Virus record (IMG/VR): IMGVR_UViG_3300046369_000062
Span: 1 to 25,199 of that record
Source of the DNA: a virus
Strand: one strand, 5' to 3'
DNA length: 25,199 bases
Positions 12,801 to 21,951 of the stretch are shown here, piece after piece; the stretch's first letter is position 1; every line of letters starts with the position of its first letter. The translations under genes were made by a program, and so were the position numbers. The notes beneath the pieces were generated by a model. It worked only from the letters and a program-made list of their open reading frames with translations, searched no databases and was not told the DNA's origin.

Positions 12801-13858
12801 TGGCAACAATATTATTAAGATCACCGTATTACGAAACACGCAGTCAAGCATACGTTAGTCCAAATGTAGCGAAAAGTGCAACACTAACTTTATCTGTTGG
12901 GGGAACACAAATTAGTGAGATGAGCAAAGACTGTGTATTAACAGGAACTACTAATCAGGAAACAGGAACAGTAAGTTTTGAAATAGCAGACTTATGTAGA
13001 GATTATCTTGAGATTACATTTAACGATTCATACACACCACAATTTATTGCAATTACAGGTACGCTTACTTTTAAAAACAAAACAGTAGATGAAATAAATA
13101 CAGGGCAAACCCCTGCAACTGTAGGAAACGCTGTGTCAATAACACATAAAGGTTTAGATGGTTACTATGAATTTATGGAAGGTTTGGGTATAGGTAACAC
13201 ACCACCTAATAGTGCTAAGACTATAGCGCAAAACGATTTACTTGTAGATACAACCTTAACAACATCACGCACTAATCCACCTACAGGAAATACTGTACAG
13301 TTATATTATCCTGATAACACAGCAGGAAAGATACCATATTGGGACGGATCATCAATAGTTTATAGTTCCTTTTCTGCAAGTGCTACAACTGCTACTGTTA
13401 TTAATACAGTCTTTGTTATTAATAGAGTTTGTAATAAACATACAGCATATAAGGTTACATTTGTAAACAAGTACGGAGCATTACAAGATTTTTACTTTAA
13501 CGGAAAGACTACAGAAAATATTAAAGTAGAAACAACAAAGTTTAAAAGAAATATAAATAATACAAGCTTTGAGTATGACAAACAAAAACATAGCATAAAA
13601 CAATTTAATACATTAGCAAACGAAGGTCTAATATTGAATACGCCACCTATGAGTTACGATAGTGTAAATGAGTCTATGAAACAATTACTAGTTAGCGAAC
13701 AGGTATGGATTAGAAAAGTAATGGGGGGATCAGAACAAACAGTACCAATTATCATTACAAGTAATCAACAAACAATAAAGACAGGATTAAATGACAAAAT
13801 TATACAGTATACAATAACAGCAGAATATGCTTTTGATTATATAAGTAATATTAGATAA
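12800..13858 (+). CDS. Tail structural protein, Bacteroidota-phage type
   Basis: 352 residues, beta-rich and low in charged residues. The first 120 residues form strand-like Thr/Ser-rich sequence (KSATLTLSVGG, then ETGTVSFEIADLC). Later CNKHTAYKVTFVNKYGALQD leads into FYFNGKTTENIKVETTKF, a segment I recall from tail proteins of flavobacterial phages where it precedes the large tail protein. It probably belongs to the tail tip or distal tail. Both neighbours overlap by one base (TAATG). No enzymatic domain is visible. Confidence 0.55.
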   Translation: MATILLRSPYYETRSQAYVSPNVAKSATLTLSVGGTQISEMSKDCVLTGTTNQETGTVSFEIADLCRDYLEITFNDSYTPQFIAITGTLTFKNKTVDEINTGQTPATVGNAVSITHKGLDGYYEFMEGLGIGNTPPNSAKTIAQNDLLVDTTLTTSRTNPPTGNTVQLYYPDNTAGKIPYWDGSSIVYSSFSASATTATVINTVFVINRVCNKHTAYKVTFVNKYGALQDFYFNGKTTENIKVETTKFKRNINNTSFEYDKQKHSIKQFNTLANEGLILNTPPMSYDSVNESMKQLLVSEQVWIRKVMGGSEQTVPIIITSNQQTIKTGLNDKIIQYTITAEYAFDYISNIR

Positions 13859-16800
13859 TGAACAATATTGAGTTATACACAAAACTACCTAACGAAACAA
13901 ATTACACAAGGTTAGATCTTTATGGTGATGAAACAATATCACTTACAAGAGTAATACAAGATGTAAAAGATCCAGGCAAAATCTTTACTGATTTTACAAA
14001 AACATTTAGTGTTCCTGCTAGTAAAGTAAATAATAAATTTTTTAAGCATTATGAAAATTTTACGCAAAGTTCAACCTTTTCTTTTGACGCAAGAAAAAGA
14101 GTAAGTGCTAAAATAGAATTAAACAGTCTGCCGTTTCAAAAAGGAACAGTTAGACTAGAAGGAGTAGATTTAAAAAACGGTACAGCTAACGCATATAAAA
14201 TTACGTTCTTTGGGGAGCAAAACCTTAAAGGTATATTAGGAGATCTTAAATTAAAAGATTTAGACTGGCTTTCTAATTTTGACACAAGTTATACATCAAC
14301 TAAAATTATTGATGGTTTATCGAGTGATGGTACAGGATCGGTTACAGTTGACAGCGTAGCTTATCCTGCACCTCTTGTAACTGCACTTATAGGAAATTCT
14401 ATGCGAGGTTTCTATTCTTCATCACAAACCCCTGCATATTTTGATACTACAAAAAAAGAAATAAATAAATCAGGTGGTAATTTAAATCCTAGTCAAGCTA
14501 CAGCTTTATCTGGTTATTATTGGAAAGACTTAACATTTAGCATTAGACTATATGTAATAATTAAAGCAATAGAAAATTCAGATATTACTAAAGGTTTAAT
14601 AAAGTTTAGTGACGATTTTTTTAATACAACAAATGTAGGTTTTTATAATTTGTATATGCTATGTCAAAGAAACGCAGGTAAAGTATTAGAAGGTTTTGGC
14701 GATTCATATACACCTAATCAACAATCAAATACAGGTTATTTCGAGGCAACTATTGCAGCAGATCACGAAGACAAACTAAATTTAACTAAAACTACAATAA
14801 ATCCATACGGTTTAACTACAGGACAATTATTTCAATTTACACTTACAGTTAACTTTGGAACAATAAGCGATTCTATTTTTGTAGATCTATATGAAGTAAA
14901 TTCTAACAGACTTGAAACAACATTCACATATACAACTAGTCAGACTGGTGGAACGAGAAGTTATCAAATTGGTAACGGAACTTATAAGCTTGTTTTTAGA
15001 AGTAATGCACAACAAACTGTTACAAGTTTTAGTATTAATTTAATAGACACTTTTGATACAAACAGCACTACAAGTATTGCGACAGGAGATTTAGATACGA
15101 GCTTTGTTATTCCTAGTGGAGCATTTACAGTACAAAACAGTATACCTGATATGAAAATTTTAGATTTTTTAAGTGGGTTATTTAAAATGTTTAATCTTAC
15201 AGCTACAACTAAAAATGGTTTAACTACAGTAGACACATTAAATAATTTTTATACTGACGGAACAGTTACAAATATTTCAGAGTTTGTAGACAATACAACA
15301 AAAACAGTTGACAAAGCTTTACCGTATAGATCTATTAACTTTAGATATGAAGACACAGGAAATATATTAGCTAAACAACACAACGAGCAATTTCAATCGG
15401 ATTGGGGCAGCGTAAGTTATGATGACGATGGAACATTAGACAGTAATAATAATACTTATGAAGTAATTCTACCATTTCAACATATGAAGTTTGAAAGGTT
15501 GTATGACGGTACATCAATTAAAAACATACAAGTAGGGCATTTGTTAGATGACAAACAAGAAGCATATTTAGGAAAGCCGTTATTGTTTTATCCTATACAT
15601 ACAACAGAAATACCGTCACCAACATCATTTAATTTAATAACAGAAATAAGTGGATATGATGCAGGATCTAATAATACAGAAGCAACACAATCTGCATACT
15701 GGATTCCTAGCAATACTCCTGCATTATTAAATAACGATACTGGATACCCTGAAACAATACATTTTGGTTTAGAAGAAAACGAATGGAATGCTCCTGATAC
15801 TACTTGGACAGACTCAATATTTGAAAAATATTACAGATCGTATATAGAGAATGTTTTTAGAACGTCAGAAAGACTAACAAAAATAAAAGCAAAACTACCT
15901 TTAAAGTTTTTACAGAATTATAGTTTAGCAGATGAATTACAAATAAACGATCTTACATATAGAATAAATAGCATAACAACTAATTTACAAACTGGAGAAG
16001 CGTCATTAGAATTATTAAATGGTAGAGAAGCTATTGCAGCAACAGGAGCAGCTACAGTTAGCACAACAATTTCTTCTACTAATAATGCGAACGCAAATAC
16101 AGCTTGTGGGCTTACACTAAACACAACAGTTTATTATACTGGATCTTTAGGTAATGGGACTCGATTATTTACAACAAACGGTTTAACGACAGCTTATGCA
16201 GGTTCTGGAAACTATCATAGATTCCCTAGTAATTATTATGGAACTATAGATGTTAACGGTTATATATCTAACTATAATCCCTGTCCAACACTTGCTCCTG
16301 TTATGACAACAAGTACAGCAACAAATGTAACTTATAGTTCTTTTACATTAAATGGTAGTTTAGATATTGCAAACGGAACAGTATCTGCTAAAGGTTTTTA
16401 TTGGGGAACAAATGCAACATATTCAAATAATACAAAAGAAGTTGTTTCAGGAACAAGCACAGGAAGTTTCTCATTAAGTAAAACATCAGGAATTGTAGCA
16501 GGTACAACATACTATGTTACAGCTTATGGAATTAATCAACACGGAGAAGGAGTAGGTACAACACTTAGTTTTGCAACTGCAGCGTCACCAAATGCACCAA
16601 CTGTAGTAAATTTAGCAGAAACAAATATTGCAGAAACTAGCTTTACAGCAAACTTACAGATTACAGCAGACGGTGGACAAACTATTAATGGAGCAGGGTT
16701 TTATATGGGAACTAATAATTCTAGTGCTACTGCAAACACGCATTATGATATATCTCCTGCACCAAATAGCATAGGAAGTAAATCATATAATTTTACAGGA

Positions 16801-17517
16801 CTATCTGCATCTACAAATTATTATTATTGGGGAACAGCAACAAATACATTTAGTGCTACAAAAGGAGTAGCGTCAAGTTACGAAACTGTAACAACGGCTG
16901 CAACACCAAATTGGACAACACATACACCTATAAGATATCACGCTACAGATCCTTATTTAGCGTGTGTGTCAACAGCATATAATAGAACTGTATATTCATC
17001 AGGATTAAATAATACATTTGGAGCAGGGTTAGTAATATATGATAACAATGGATTAACGACATTAGCAGCAAATGGTTACTATTCATATCAAAACTATGTA
17101 TATCAAGTTACAAGTGGTAATGGAACTTTAGGAGCACAGTCAGCTTGTTCTACAAATATAAGAAGATTAAGATTAAGTGCTAACTATCCATCTACATCAT
17201 ATACGAGTTCTGCTGCAGCGTGTTCATCTACTTTAGGATCTGTATACGCATATTATAGTGGAACAGTATCTGCAAATATGCAGACTTGGACTGATACAAC
17301 TTTAACAACAAAATTTACAGGAGCAGGTAAACAGAGTTATCCAACACACTATCAACCGACACAATATGCAGTAAAGTTTGTTAGACAAGCATATAACAGT
17401 ACATATAACTTTTGGGCAGACATAGGTACAAAATCTTTTGTAGGACAGATAGACGCAAACGGAATATTTGTGCGTAGTTATTACGATTATGCAAATGGTC
17501 AACTACAATGTCCATAA
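13858..17517 (+). CDS. Large tail tip / receptor-binding protein with FN3-like domains
   Basis: 1219 residues. The N-terminal 740 residues begin with IFTDFTKTFSVPASKVNNKF and FKIT-type strands typical of a large tail protein in flavobacterial phages. After a Thr/Ser/Ala linker (about 726-748) the C-terminal part is modular: a Cys-bounded unit (750-809), two fibronectin type III-like domains (about 810-905 and 910-1016, each with a YY.aYg or YYwGtA motif), then two more Cys-bounded units (1036-1097 and 1122-1218). The modular end suggests adhesion to surface glycans or proteins, and it is the likely host-range determinant. It precedes the tape measure instead of following it. No chaperone or peptidase motif was found. 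Confidence 0.7.
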   Translation: MNNIELYTKLPNETNYTRLDLYGDETISLTRVIQDVKDPGKIFTDFTKTFSVPASKVNNKFFKHYENFTQSSTFSFDARKRVSAKIELNSLPFQKGTVRLEGVDLKNGTANAYKITFFGEQNLKGILGDLKLKDLDWLSNFDTSYTSTKIIDGLSSDGTGSVTVDSVAYPAPLVTALIGNSMRGFYSSSQTPAYFDTTKKEINKSGGNLNPSQATALSGYYWKDLTFSIRLYVIIKAIENSDITKGLIKFSDDFFNTTNVGFYNLYMLCQRNAGKVLEGFGDSYTPNQQSNTGYFEATIAADHEDKLNLTKTTINPYGLTTGQLFQFTLTVNFGTISDSIFVDLYEVNSNRLETTFTYTTSQTGGTRSYQIGNGTYKLVFRSNAQQTVTSFSINLIDTFDTNSTTSIATGDLDTSFVIPSGAFTVQNSIPDMKILDFLSGLFKMFNLTATTKNGLTTVDTLNNFYTDGTVTNISEFVDNTTKTVDKALPYRSINFRYEDTGNILAKQHNEQFQSDWGSVSYDDDGTLDSNNNTYEVILPFQHMKFERLYDGTSIKNIQVGHLLDDKQEAYLGKPLLFYPIHTTEIPSPTSFNLITEISGYDAGSNNTEATQSAYWIPSNTPALLNNDTGYPETIHFGLEENEWNAPDTTWTDSIFEKYYRSYIENVFRTSERLTKIKAKLPLKFLQNYSLADELQINDLTYRINSITTNLQTGEASLELLNGREAIAATGAATVSTTISSTNNANANTACGLTLNTTVYYTGSLGNGTRLFTTNGLTTAYAGSGNYHRFPSNYYGTIDVNGYISNYNPCPTLAPVMTTSTATNVTYSSFTLNGSLDIANGTVSAKGFYWGTNATYSNNTKEVVSGTSTGSFSLSKTSGIVAGTTYYVTAYGINQHGEGVGTTLSFATAASPNAPTVVNLAETNIAETSFTANLQITADGGQTINGAGFYMGTNNSSATANTHYDISPAPNSIGSKSYNFTGLSASTNYYYWGTATNTFSATKGVASSYETVTTAATPNWTTHTPIRYHATDPYLACVSTAYNRTVYSSGLNNTFGAGLVIYDNNGLTTLAANGYYSYQNYVYQVTSGNGTLGAQSACSTNIRRLRLSANYPSTSYTSSAAACSSTLGSVYAYYSGTVSANMQTWTDTTLTTKFTGAGKQSYPTHYQPTQYAVKFVRQAYNSTYNFWADIGTKSFVGQIDANGIFVRSYYDYANGQLQCP
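16105..17511 (+). repeat. Three divergent Cys-bounded domain repeats in the tail protein
   Basis: Three protein-level copies start at Cys 750, 1036 and 1122 and end at Cys 809, 1097 and 1218 of the tail protein (bases 16105-16284, 16963-17148 and 17221-17511). Shared pattern: C, several residues, T-VYYSG or similar, then L-F/Y/W-T-N/D-GLTT, AG-G-Y, then DxNG before the closing C (first and third copies). Two FN3-like domains are inserted between copies 1 and 2. DNA identity is low, so these are old duplications or independent domain gains. Confidence 0.5.
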
Positions 17518-17545
17518 AAAAACAGAATTAAGTTATTATATATTT
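17516..17545 (+). promoter_or_regulatory. Late-gene start element, copy 2
   Basis: Seven A (17516-17522, beginning within the TAA stop of the large tail protein), 10 bases, then TTATTATATATTT (17533-17545) ending on the ATG at 17546. Identical core to copies 1 and 5. Confidence 0.6.
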
Positions 17546-17695
17546 ATGATACATAGCATTATCGAATTATTAAAATATTCTAAGAGCAAAAGCGAAATAG
17601 TGCAAATAGCTAAAGGCAAGTATAAATTGCCAAATAGTGTAAAGGAAGCGTTTAACCAAATTAAAACCGAAATCAAGTGGCAGTCAAAAAAGTAA
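17546..17695 (+). CDS. Small protein of unknown function ahead of the tape measure
   Basis: 49 residues from ATG 17546, set by the late start element that ends on it; an in-frame upstream start at 17468 would read back into the tail protein and is rejected. The peptide is basic and helical (HSIIELLKYSKSKSEIVQI, then KLPNSVKEAFNQIKTEIKWQ), with no membrane segment. Its last 19 bases overlap the tape measure start, so it probably couples translation of that gene. It could be a small tail chaperone or only a leader peptide; no family is recognised. Confidence 0.55.
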   Translation: MIHSIIELLKYSKSKSEIVQIAKGKYKLPNSVKEAFNQIKTEIKWQSKK

Positions 17696-19440
17696 TTGAG
17701 TTAGAAGTAGATCTTAAAAAAGCAGCAGATGACATTCGTGATATTCGTGAACAATTTGTTGATCTACAAAAATCTGTAGAGGGCGTAGAAAAACAAGGTA
17801 AAAAAACTAATGACAATCTAAAAAAAGGTTTTAAAGGTTTAAAAGGTGCAGTAGAAAAGATTAAAAAAGGATTTAGTTCTATGGGTATGGCATTAAAAGC
17901 AATACCTGTTTTATTAGTAGTAGAAGCATTTAATGTATTTAAACAAGTACTAGGAGAAAATCAAAGGGTGTCAGACGCTTTTGCTATAGCATTTGGTACA
18001 GTATCAAATATATTTAATGACTTTATAAATTTTGTATTAGATAATTCAAGTACTGTAGTAGAATTTTTTAAAGCAATATTTGAAGATCCATTACAAAGCA
18101 TTAAAGATTTAGGTAGTGCTATTAAAGCAAACATTATAGAAAGATTTGAATCTGCATTAGAAGCAATAGGATTTTTAGGTGACGCAATAGTAAAAGTATT
18201 TAAAGGAGACTTTGCAGGAGCAGCAGAATCAGCAAAAGAAGCAGGTAAAGAATTAATTGACTCTGTAACTGGTGTTGATGATACATTTGACAAAGTAGCT
18301 AATACTGCAGAAAAAGTAGTTAAAACAATAAAAGAAGTTGCTACTAGTGCATTTGAAGGTGCAAAAGCAGAAGTAGATTTAGCAAAAGCTGCAGAGATAG
18401 CAGCGGCAGAACAAGAAAAATTAAGATTAGTAAACCTTAAAGCTGCAGAAGAACAAAGACAAATTCGTGATGATGTTAGTGAAACAATAGATAATAGAAT
18501 TGCAGCTAACAAAAAATTAGGTGAGATACTAGAAGCAGGAATACAACAAGAATTAGAATTAGCACAAATACAAGCAGACGCAGCAGCTGCAGCACTAGCA
18601 AACAATACTACAAAAACAGAATTAATAGCAGCAGATATTAGAGCACAAGCTGCACTATTAGAAATAGAAGAAAGGTTGGGTGGTCAGAGATCTGAACAGA
18701 TAGTTAATGAAACTAGTTTATTAAGAGAGAAATTAGATCTACAAAACGCTGAAGCTATAGCAAATAGCGAAGAAACATTGCGTACGTTAGAAGGGCAGAA
18801 AATGATCGAAGATGGTATATTAGATCGTCTAGCTTTAGAAAGACAAGTTGCAGAAGAACAGAAACGAATAGCACAAGAACAATTTGATAATACGGCTGCA
18901 ATATTTAAAGAAGGTACTATTGAATATGAAAACGCTTTAAAAGAAAGAAATGCAGCAGAAGAAAATTACAACAATATAAATGTATCTTTAAAGAAACAAG
19001 AAGAAGAAGCAAAACTTGCAATAGTATCTGACGGTTTAAGTGCAGTTGGATCGCTATTAGGAGAAGCGTCTGTCGCAGGTAAAGCAGTAGCTGTAGCACA
19101 ATCTATTATAAATACATATCAAGGTATGACAAAAGCATTAGGACAGACAGGTATATTCGGTGTTGTAGCTGCAGCAGGAGTATTAGCGTCAGGTATGGCT
19201 TCTGTAAAAAAGATAATATCTACTAAAGTTCCAGGTGCTAATGATAATGTAGGTGGTGGTGCTATGAGTAATACTGTAACAGAAACAGCACAAATACCTG
19301 CGTTTAATGTAGTAGGATCTTCGCCAATTAATCAAATAACAGAAGCATTAAATAAACCACAAAGAGCATTTGTAGTATCTAGTGATGTAACAACAGCACA
19401 ACAATTAGACAGAAATATTATAAACGAAAGTGGAATATAA
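17677..19440 (+). CDS. Tail tape measure protein
   Basis: 587 residues from GTG 17677. The N-terminal 60 residues are coiled coil (VDLKKAADDIRDIREQFVDL), followed by a hydrophobic stretch with GMALKAIPVLLVVEAF (about 70-86) and alternating hydrophobic helices to about 240. A long Ala/Glu/Gln-rich coiled coil runs from 240 to 460. A hydrophobic segment, GVVAAAGVLASGMASVKKI (about 515-533), and a Thr/Ser-rich tail close the chain. AVAVAQSIINTYQGMTKALG just before this segment is typical of tape measures in Bacteroidota phages. At about 1.5 angstroms per residue the tail would be near 90 nm. It sets tail length and may help DNA entry. Confidence 0.85.
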   Translation: MAVKKVIELEVDLKKAADDIRDIREQFVDLQKSVEGVEKQGKKTNDNLKKGFKGLKGAVEKIKKGFSSMGMALKAIPVLLVVEAFNVFKQVLGENQRVSDAFAIAFGTVSNIFNDFINFVLDNSSTVVEFFKAIFEDPLQSIKDLGSAIKANIIERFESALEAIGFLGDAIVKVFKGDFAGAAESAKEAGKELIDSVTGVDDTFDKVANTAEKVVKTIKEVATSAFEGAKAEVDLAKAAEIAAAEQEKLRLVNLKAAEEQRQIRDDVSETIDNRIAANKKLGEILEAGIQQELELAQIQADAAAAALANNTTKTELIAADIRAQAALLEIEERLGGQRSEQIVNETSLLREKLDLQNAEAIANSEETLRTLEGQKMIEDGILDRLALERQVAEEQKRIAQEQFDNTAAIFKEGTIEYENALKERNAAEENYNNINVSLKKQEEEAKLAIVSDGLSAVGSLLGEASVAGKAVAVAQSIINTYQGMTKALGQTGIFGVVAAAGVLASGMASVKKIISTKVPGANDNVGGGAMSNTVTETAQIPAFNVVGSSPINQITEALNKPQRAFVVSSDVTTAQQLDRNIINESGI

Positions 19441-19470
19441 AAAAAACACTAAATAAATTATTATATACTT
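19439..19470 (+). promoter_or_regulatory. Late-gene start element, copy 3
   Basis: Eight A (19439-19446, beginning in the TAA stop of the tape measure gene), 11 bases, then TTATTATATACTT (19458-19470) ending on the ATG at 19471. One base differs from copies 1, 2 and 5. Confidence 0.6.
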
Positions 19471-20640
19471 ATGAGAATAGTTGAATTAATATTAGATGAA
19501 GAACAAGAGTATTCTGGAATAGAAGCAATATCTATCGTAGAGAAACCTGCAATCGAAGAAGATTTTATTACACTTAATAAAGATGTAGAGTATAAACTTG
19601 CAGAAGTAGATGAAGAAAAAAGAATACTACTTGGCGCATTATTAATACCTAATAAACCTATTTTACGAATGGGAGAAGATGGAGAGTATTATATTTATTT
19701 TTCTAAAGACACGGTGCGTAAAGCAAGTGAATTATATTTAATGGAAGGTAATCAGAATAATGCAACACTAGAACATCAAATGCAATTAAAAGGTTTAAGT
19801 CTAGTTGAGTCTTGGATTGTAGAAGATCAAGAAAAAGATAAAACTGCATTCTACGGTTTAAAATATCCTGTAGGTACTTGGGTGGGATCTGTTAAAGTAA
19901 ACAGCGATAAAGTATGGCAAGAGTTTGTAAAGAGTGGTGCAGTTAAAGGTTTTTCAATAGAAGGCTATTTTCAAGATAAGTCTGCAAAAAAAGAATCTAA
20001 TCTTTCTGCTATAGAAATGCAAGAAGCAGAACATTTATTATCAAACATAAAAGACATTGTATCAGGAGTTAAAGTAACACTAGAGTCTTATAACGATTAT
20101 CCTGCTTCTGTAAAGAATAATGCAAAGAGAGGTATTGAGTTAAACGCAAAAGTAAATAATAAATGTGCAACAGACGTTGGTAAAATAAGAGCACAGCAAT
20201 TAGCAAAGGGAGAAAACATAAGCGTAGCTACTATTAAAAGAATGTACAGCTATCTATCAAGAGCAGAAGAATACTATGATCCAAATGATTCTAAAGCGTG
20301 TGGTACAATATCATATTTATTATGGGGTGGACTATCTGCAAAGAATTGGGCAAGAGGTAAAATGAATGAACTTAATTTATATACCGAAAAAATAAATGAC
20401 GAGTATGCAATAATTGATGATCGTTTAGCATACAGTACTCCTGAAAAAGCAGAAGAAATAGCAAAGAACATAGGTTGCGAAGGACATCATACACACGATT
20501 TCGAAGGACAAACTTGGTATATGCCGTGTGACGCACACGAAACAGCATTAAAAAAACCTTGTTGGAATGGTTACGAGCAAATCGGAACTAAGATGAAGAA
20601 CGGTAAAAAAGTGCCAAACTGTGTACCTATAAAAAAATAA
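19471..20640 (+). CDS. XkdF-like prohead protease with C-terminal accessory domains
   Basis: 389 residues. Residues 1-170 match the S78-type phage serine protease XkdF (Peptidase_S78_2): ATLEHQMQ (98-105, His 102), YPVGTWVGSVKV (132-143) and GAVKGFSIEGYF (156-167, Ser 162) give the expected catalytic His and Ser. Three further modules follow: YPASVKNNAKRGIELN through YLLWGGLSAKNWARGK (210-297), a metal-site-like GCEGHHTHDFEGQTWYMPC (335-353) and GYEQIGTKMKNGKKVPNCVP (368-386). Each recurs in phage head genes as I recall, but the four together make an unusual multidomain protease. The first domain would process the prohead; the roles of the others are unknown. Confidence 0.75.
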   Translation: MRIVELILDEEQEYSGIEAISIVEKPAIEEDFITLNKDVEYKLAEVDEEKRILLGALLIPNKPILRMGEDGEYYIYFSKDTVRKASELYLMEGNQNNATLEHQMQLKGLSLVESWIVEDQEKDKTAFYGLKYPVGTWVGSVKVNSDKVWQEFVKSGAVKGFSIEGYFQDKSAKKESNLSAIEMQEAEHLLSNIKDIVSGVKVTLESYNDYPASVKNNAKRGIELNAKVNNKCATDVGKIRAQQLAKGENISVATIKRMYSYLSRAEEYYDPNDSKACGTISYLLWGGLSAKNWARGKMNELNLYTEKINDEYAIIDDRLAYSTPEKAEEIAKNIGCEGHHTHDFEGQTWYMPCDAHETALKKPCWNGYEQIGTKMKNGKKVPNCVPIKK

Positions 20641-20642
20641 CT

Positions 20643-20678
20643 ATGAATTGTAACTGCGAATATTGTATTTGTAAATAA
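20643..20678 (+). CDS. Possible Cys-rich micro-ORF (11 residues)
   Basis: MNCNCEYCICK, with cysteines at a CxC-xx-CxC spacing, ends on the TAATG that starts the next small gene. It starts two bases after the protease stop. The paired cysteines and the coupling are suggestive, but 11 residues is within chance, and it could simply allow re-initiation at the next gene. Confidence 0.25.
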   Translation: MNCNCEYCICK

Positions 20679-20821
20679 TGCCAAAAAAAGAAAACTACTT
20701 TAAAACACCTAGTAGAACGTCACCTAAAAGCAGTAGACGTGCTTGTCTATGCAGCGATAATACTTATAGTCGTAAATGCTGTGACGGATCTATGGAAGCG
20801 CAAGGCATAGGGCGTGTATAA
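20678..20821 (+). CDS. Small Cys-rich conserved phage protein
   Basis: 47 residues from ATG 20678. After a basic Ser-rich start (TPSRTSPKSSRRACLC), the cysteines are arranged as CLC, then KCC, followed by DGS and an EAQGIGRV end. The motif RRACLC...YSRKCCDG...QGIG is one I recall in short proteins of many flavobacterial phages, often near head genes, so it is likely real despite its size. Metal binding or disulfides are possible. The function is unknown. The late start element, copy 4, follows 21 bases after its stop. Confidence 0.65.
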   Translation: MPKKENYFKTPSRTSPKSSRRACLCSDNTYSRKCCDGSMEAQGIGRV

Positions 20822-20842
20822 AAAACAGCGTTTAAAAATGTC

Positions 20843-20871
20843 AAAAAATATATAGTACTTATTATATATGT
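20843..20871 (+). promoter_or_regulatory. Late-gene start element, copy 4
   Basis: Six A (20843-20848), 10 bases, then TTATTATATATGT (20859-20871) ending on the ATG at 20872. It has one base difference from the most common form. It sits in the 50-base gap after the Cys-rich gene. Confidence 0.6.
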
Positions 20872-21498
20872 ATGAATGCTACAGAAATTTTATCAAAGGT
20901 CAAAACTTTATTAGGGGTTGATCCTAGTAATGTAGACGTAAAGCTTGAAAGTGTTTCTTTAGAAGAAATAACTTTAGAGAATGGTACTGTATTATCTGCA
21001 GAGAAATTTGACGCAGGTAATGAGGTATTTATTAAAACAGATGACGAAAACGTACCATTACCAATGGGAGAGTATGAGTTATCAGACAATAGAATATTAA
21101 TCGTTAAAACAGAAGGTATGATAGAAGATATCAAAAATTCAGAGGAAGTAGTGGAAGAAACTGCAAAAGCAGTAGAAGACACAAACTTAGAAGAAGCACC
21201 TGTTCAAGAAGAAGAAAAATCAGAAATGAACTATGCAACTAAGGAAGAACTTACAGCTTTAGCAGAATCTGTGGAAGAAGTTAAGGGACAACTACAAGAA
21301 ATCATTGACACAATCGGTGGTGAAAAAAAGGAAAAAGAAGAAATGGCTAAGCAAGAAGAATTATCTAAACCTGCTTCAGAAGGAATTAAACATTCTCCTG
21401 AAACAAGTGAAACAAAACTTGGTGCTAGATATGCTACGAATTCGAATCAGAATACTACTTACAACAGAGTATTACAAGCAATAACTAATAATAATTAA
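20872..21498 (+). CDS. Scaffolding-like head assembly protein
   Basis: 208 residues. Residues 30-88 form a beta-rich domain (VSLEEITLENGTVLSAEKFD, then PLPMGEYELSDNRILIVKTE) that recurs in head assembly proteins of related phages. From about 88 to 160 the chain is a long acidic helix rich in E, A, K and Q (EEVVEETAKAVEDTNLEEAP, LAESVEEVKGQLQEII), typical of scaffolds. The end is Ser/Thr/Asn-rich, disordered. It lies between the protease and the capsid genes, where scaffolds are encoded. Protease and scaffold would act together in prohead assembly. No sequence motif is decisive. Confidence 0.6.
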   Translation: MNATEILSKVKTLLGVDPSNVDVKLESVSLEEITLENGTVLSAEKFDAGNEVFIKTDDENVPLPMGEYELSDNRILIVKTEGMIEDIKNSEEVVEETAKAVEDTNLEEAPVQEEEKSEMNYATKEELTALAESVEEVKGQLQEIIDTIGGEKKEKEEMAKQEELSKPASEGIKHSPETSETKLGARYATNSNQNTTYNRVLQAITNNN

Positions 21499-21510
21499 AA
21501 ATAATTTAAA

Positions 21511-21927
21511 ATGTCAACAACAACAACTATTTCAAATGACGTTACTAGAATTTTTTCTAAACAAGAGACGTTAACTGCTGCACAAACATTAGCTGCTGCA
21601 GATTCAGGAAAGACATTCCTAATAAGTGGTACAGGTTATACTGTAACATTACCTGCTCCTACGGCAGGGTGGAGTGCAAAGTTTATCGTAGCTGCTGCAT
21701 TTACTACTGACTGTGTTGTACAAACACCTGCTGATAATAGAGATATCTTAAACGGTGGTGTAATTGTAAACGGTGCAATCGTAGAAGCTGACGCAGTAGA
21801 TCAAGTAACTTTTGAAGATGGTGCAGAAAGCATTGGAGATCACATTGAAATTTCAAGTGATGGTACAAGCTATTTCTTATCAGGTAATGGTAATGCAGCG
21901 TCATCAATAACAGTAGGGGAACTATAA
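21511..21927 (+). CDS. Capsid decoration-like protein
   Basis: 138 residues. Ala/Thr-rich and beta-rich: LTAAQTLAAADSGKTFLISG, then YTVTLPAPTAGWSAKFIVAA, with a Gly/Asp-rich end (DGTSYFLSGNGNAAS). The pattern L-aaDSGKtFlls-a-tvTLPaptaGwsf-fi is common in small head or fibre proteins of marine phages. Its location immediately before the major capsid gene favours a decoration or head-stabilising role. The start is 12 bases after the scaffold stop, preceded by an A-rich tract. Confidence 0.5.
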   Translation: MSTTTTISNDVTRIFSKQETLTAAQTLAAADSGKTFLISGTGYTVTLPAPTAGWSAKFIVAAAFTTDCVVQTPADNRDILNGGVIVNGAIVEADAVDQVTFEDGAESIGDHIEISSDGTSYFLSGNGNAASSITVGEL

Positions 21928-21951
21928 TAATAATAAATAATAAATTTTAAA

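Noticed and set aside
17468-17545. Longer start at 17468 for the 49-residue gene
   Set aside because: It overlaps the end of the tail protein and reads through the late element; ATG 17546 matches the position of starts at the other four elements.
17961-18605. 214-residue open frame on the minus strand in the tape measure gene
   Set aside because: It is Ala/Ser-rich antisense of the Ala/Glu-rich coiled coil, with no start context or neighbours on that strand; all other genes are on the plus strand.
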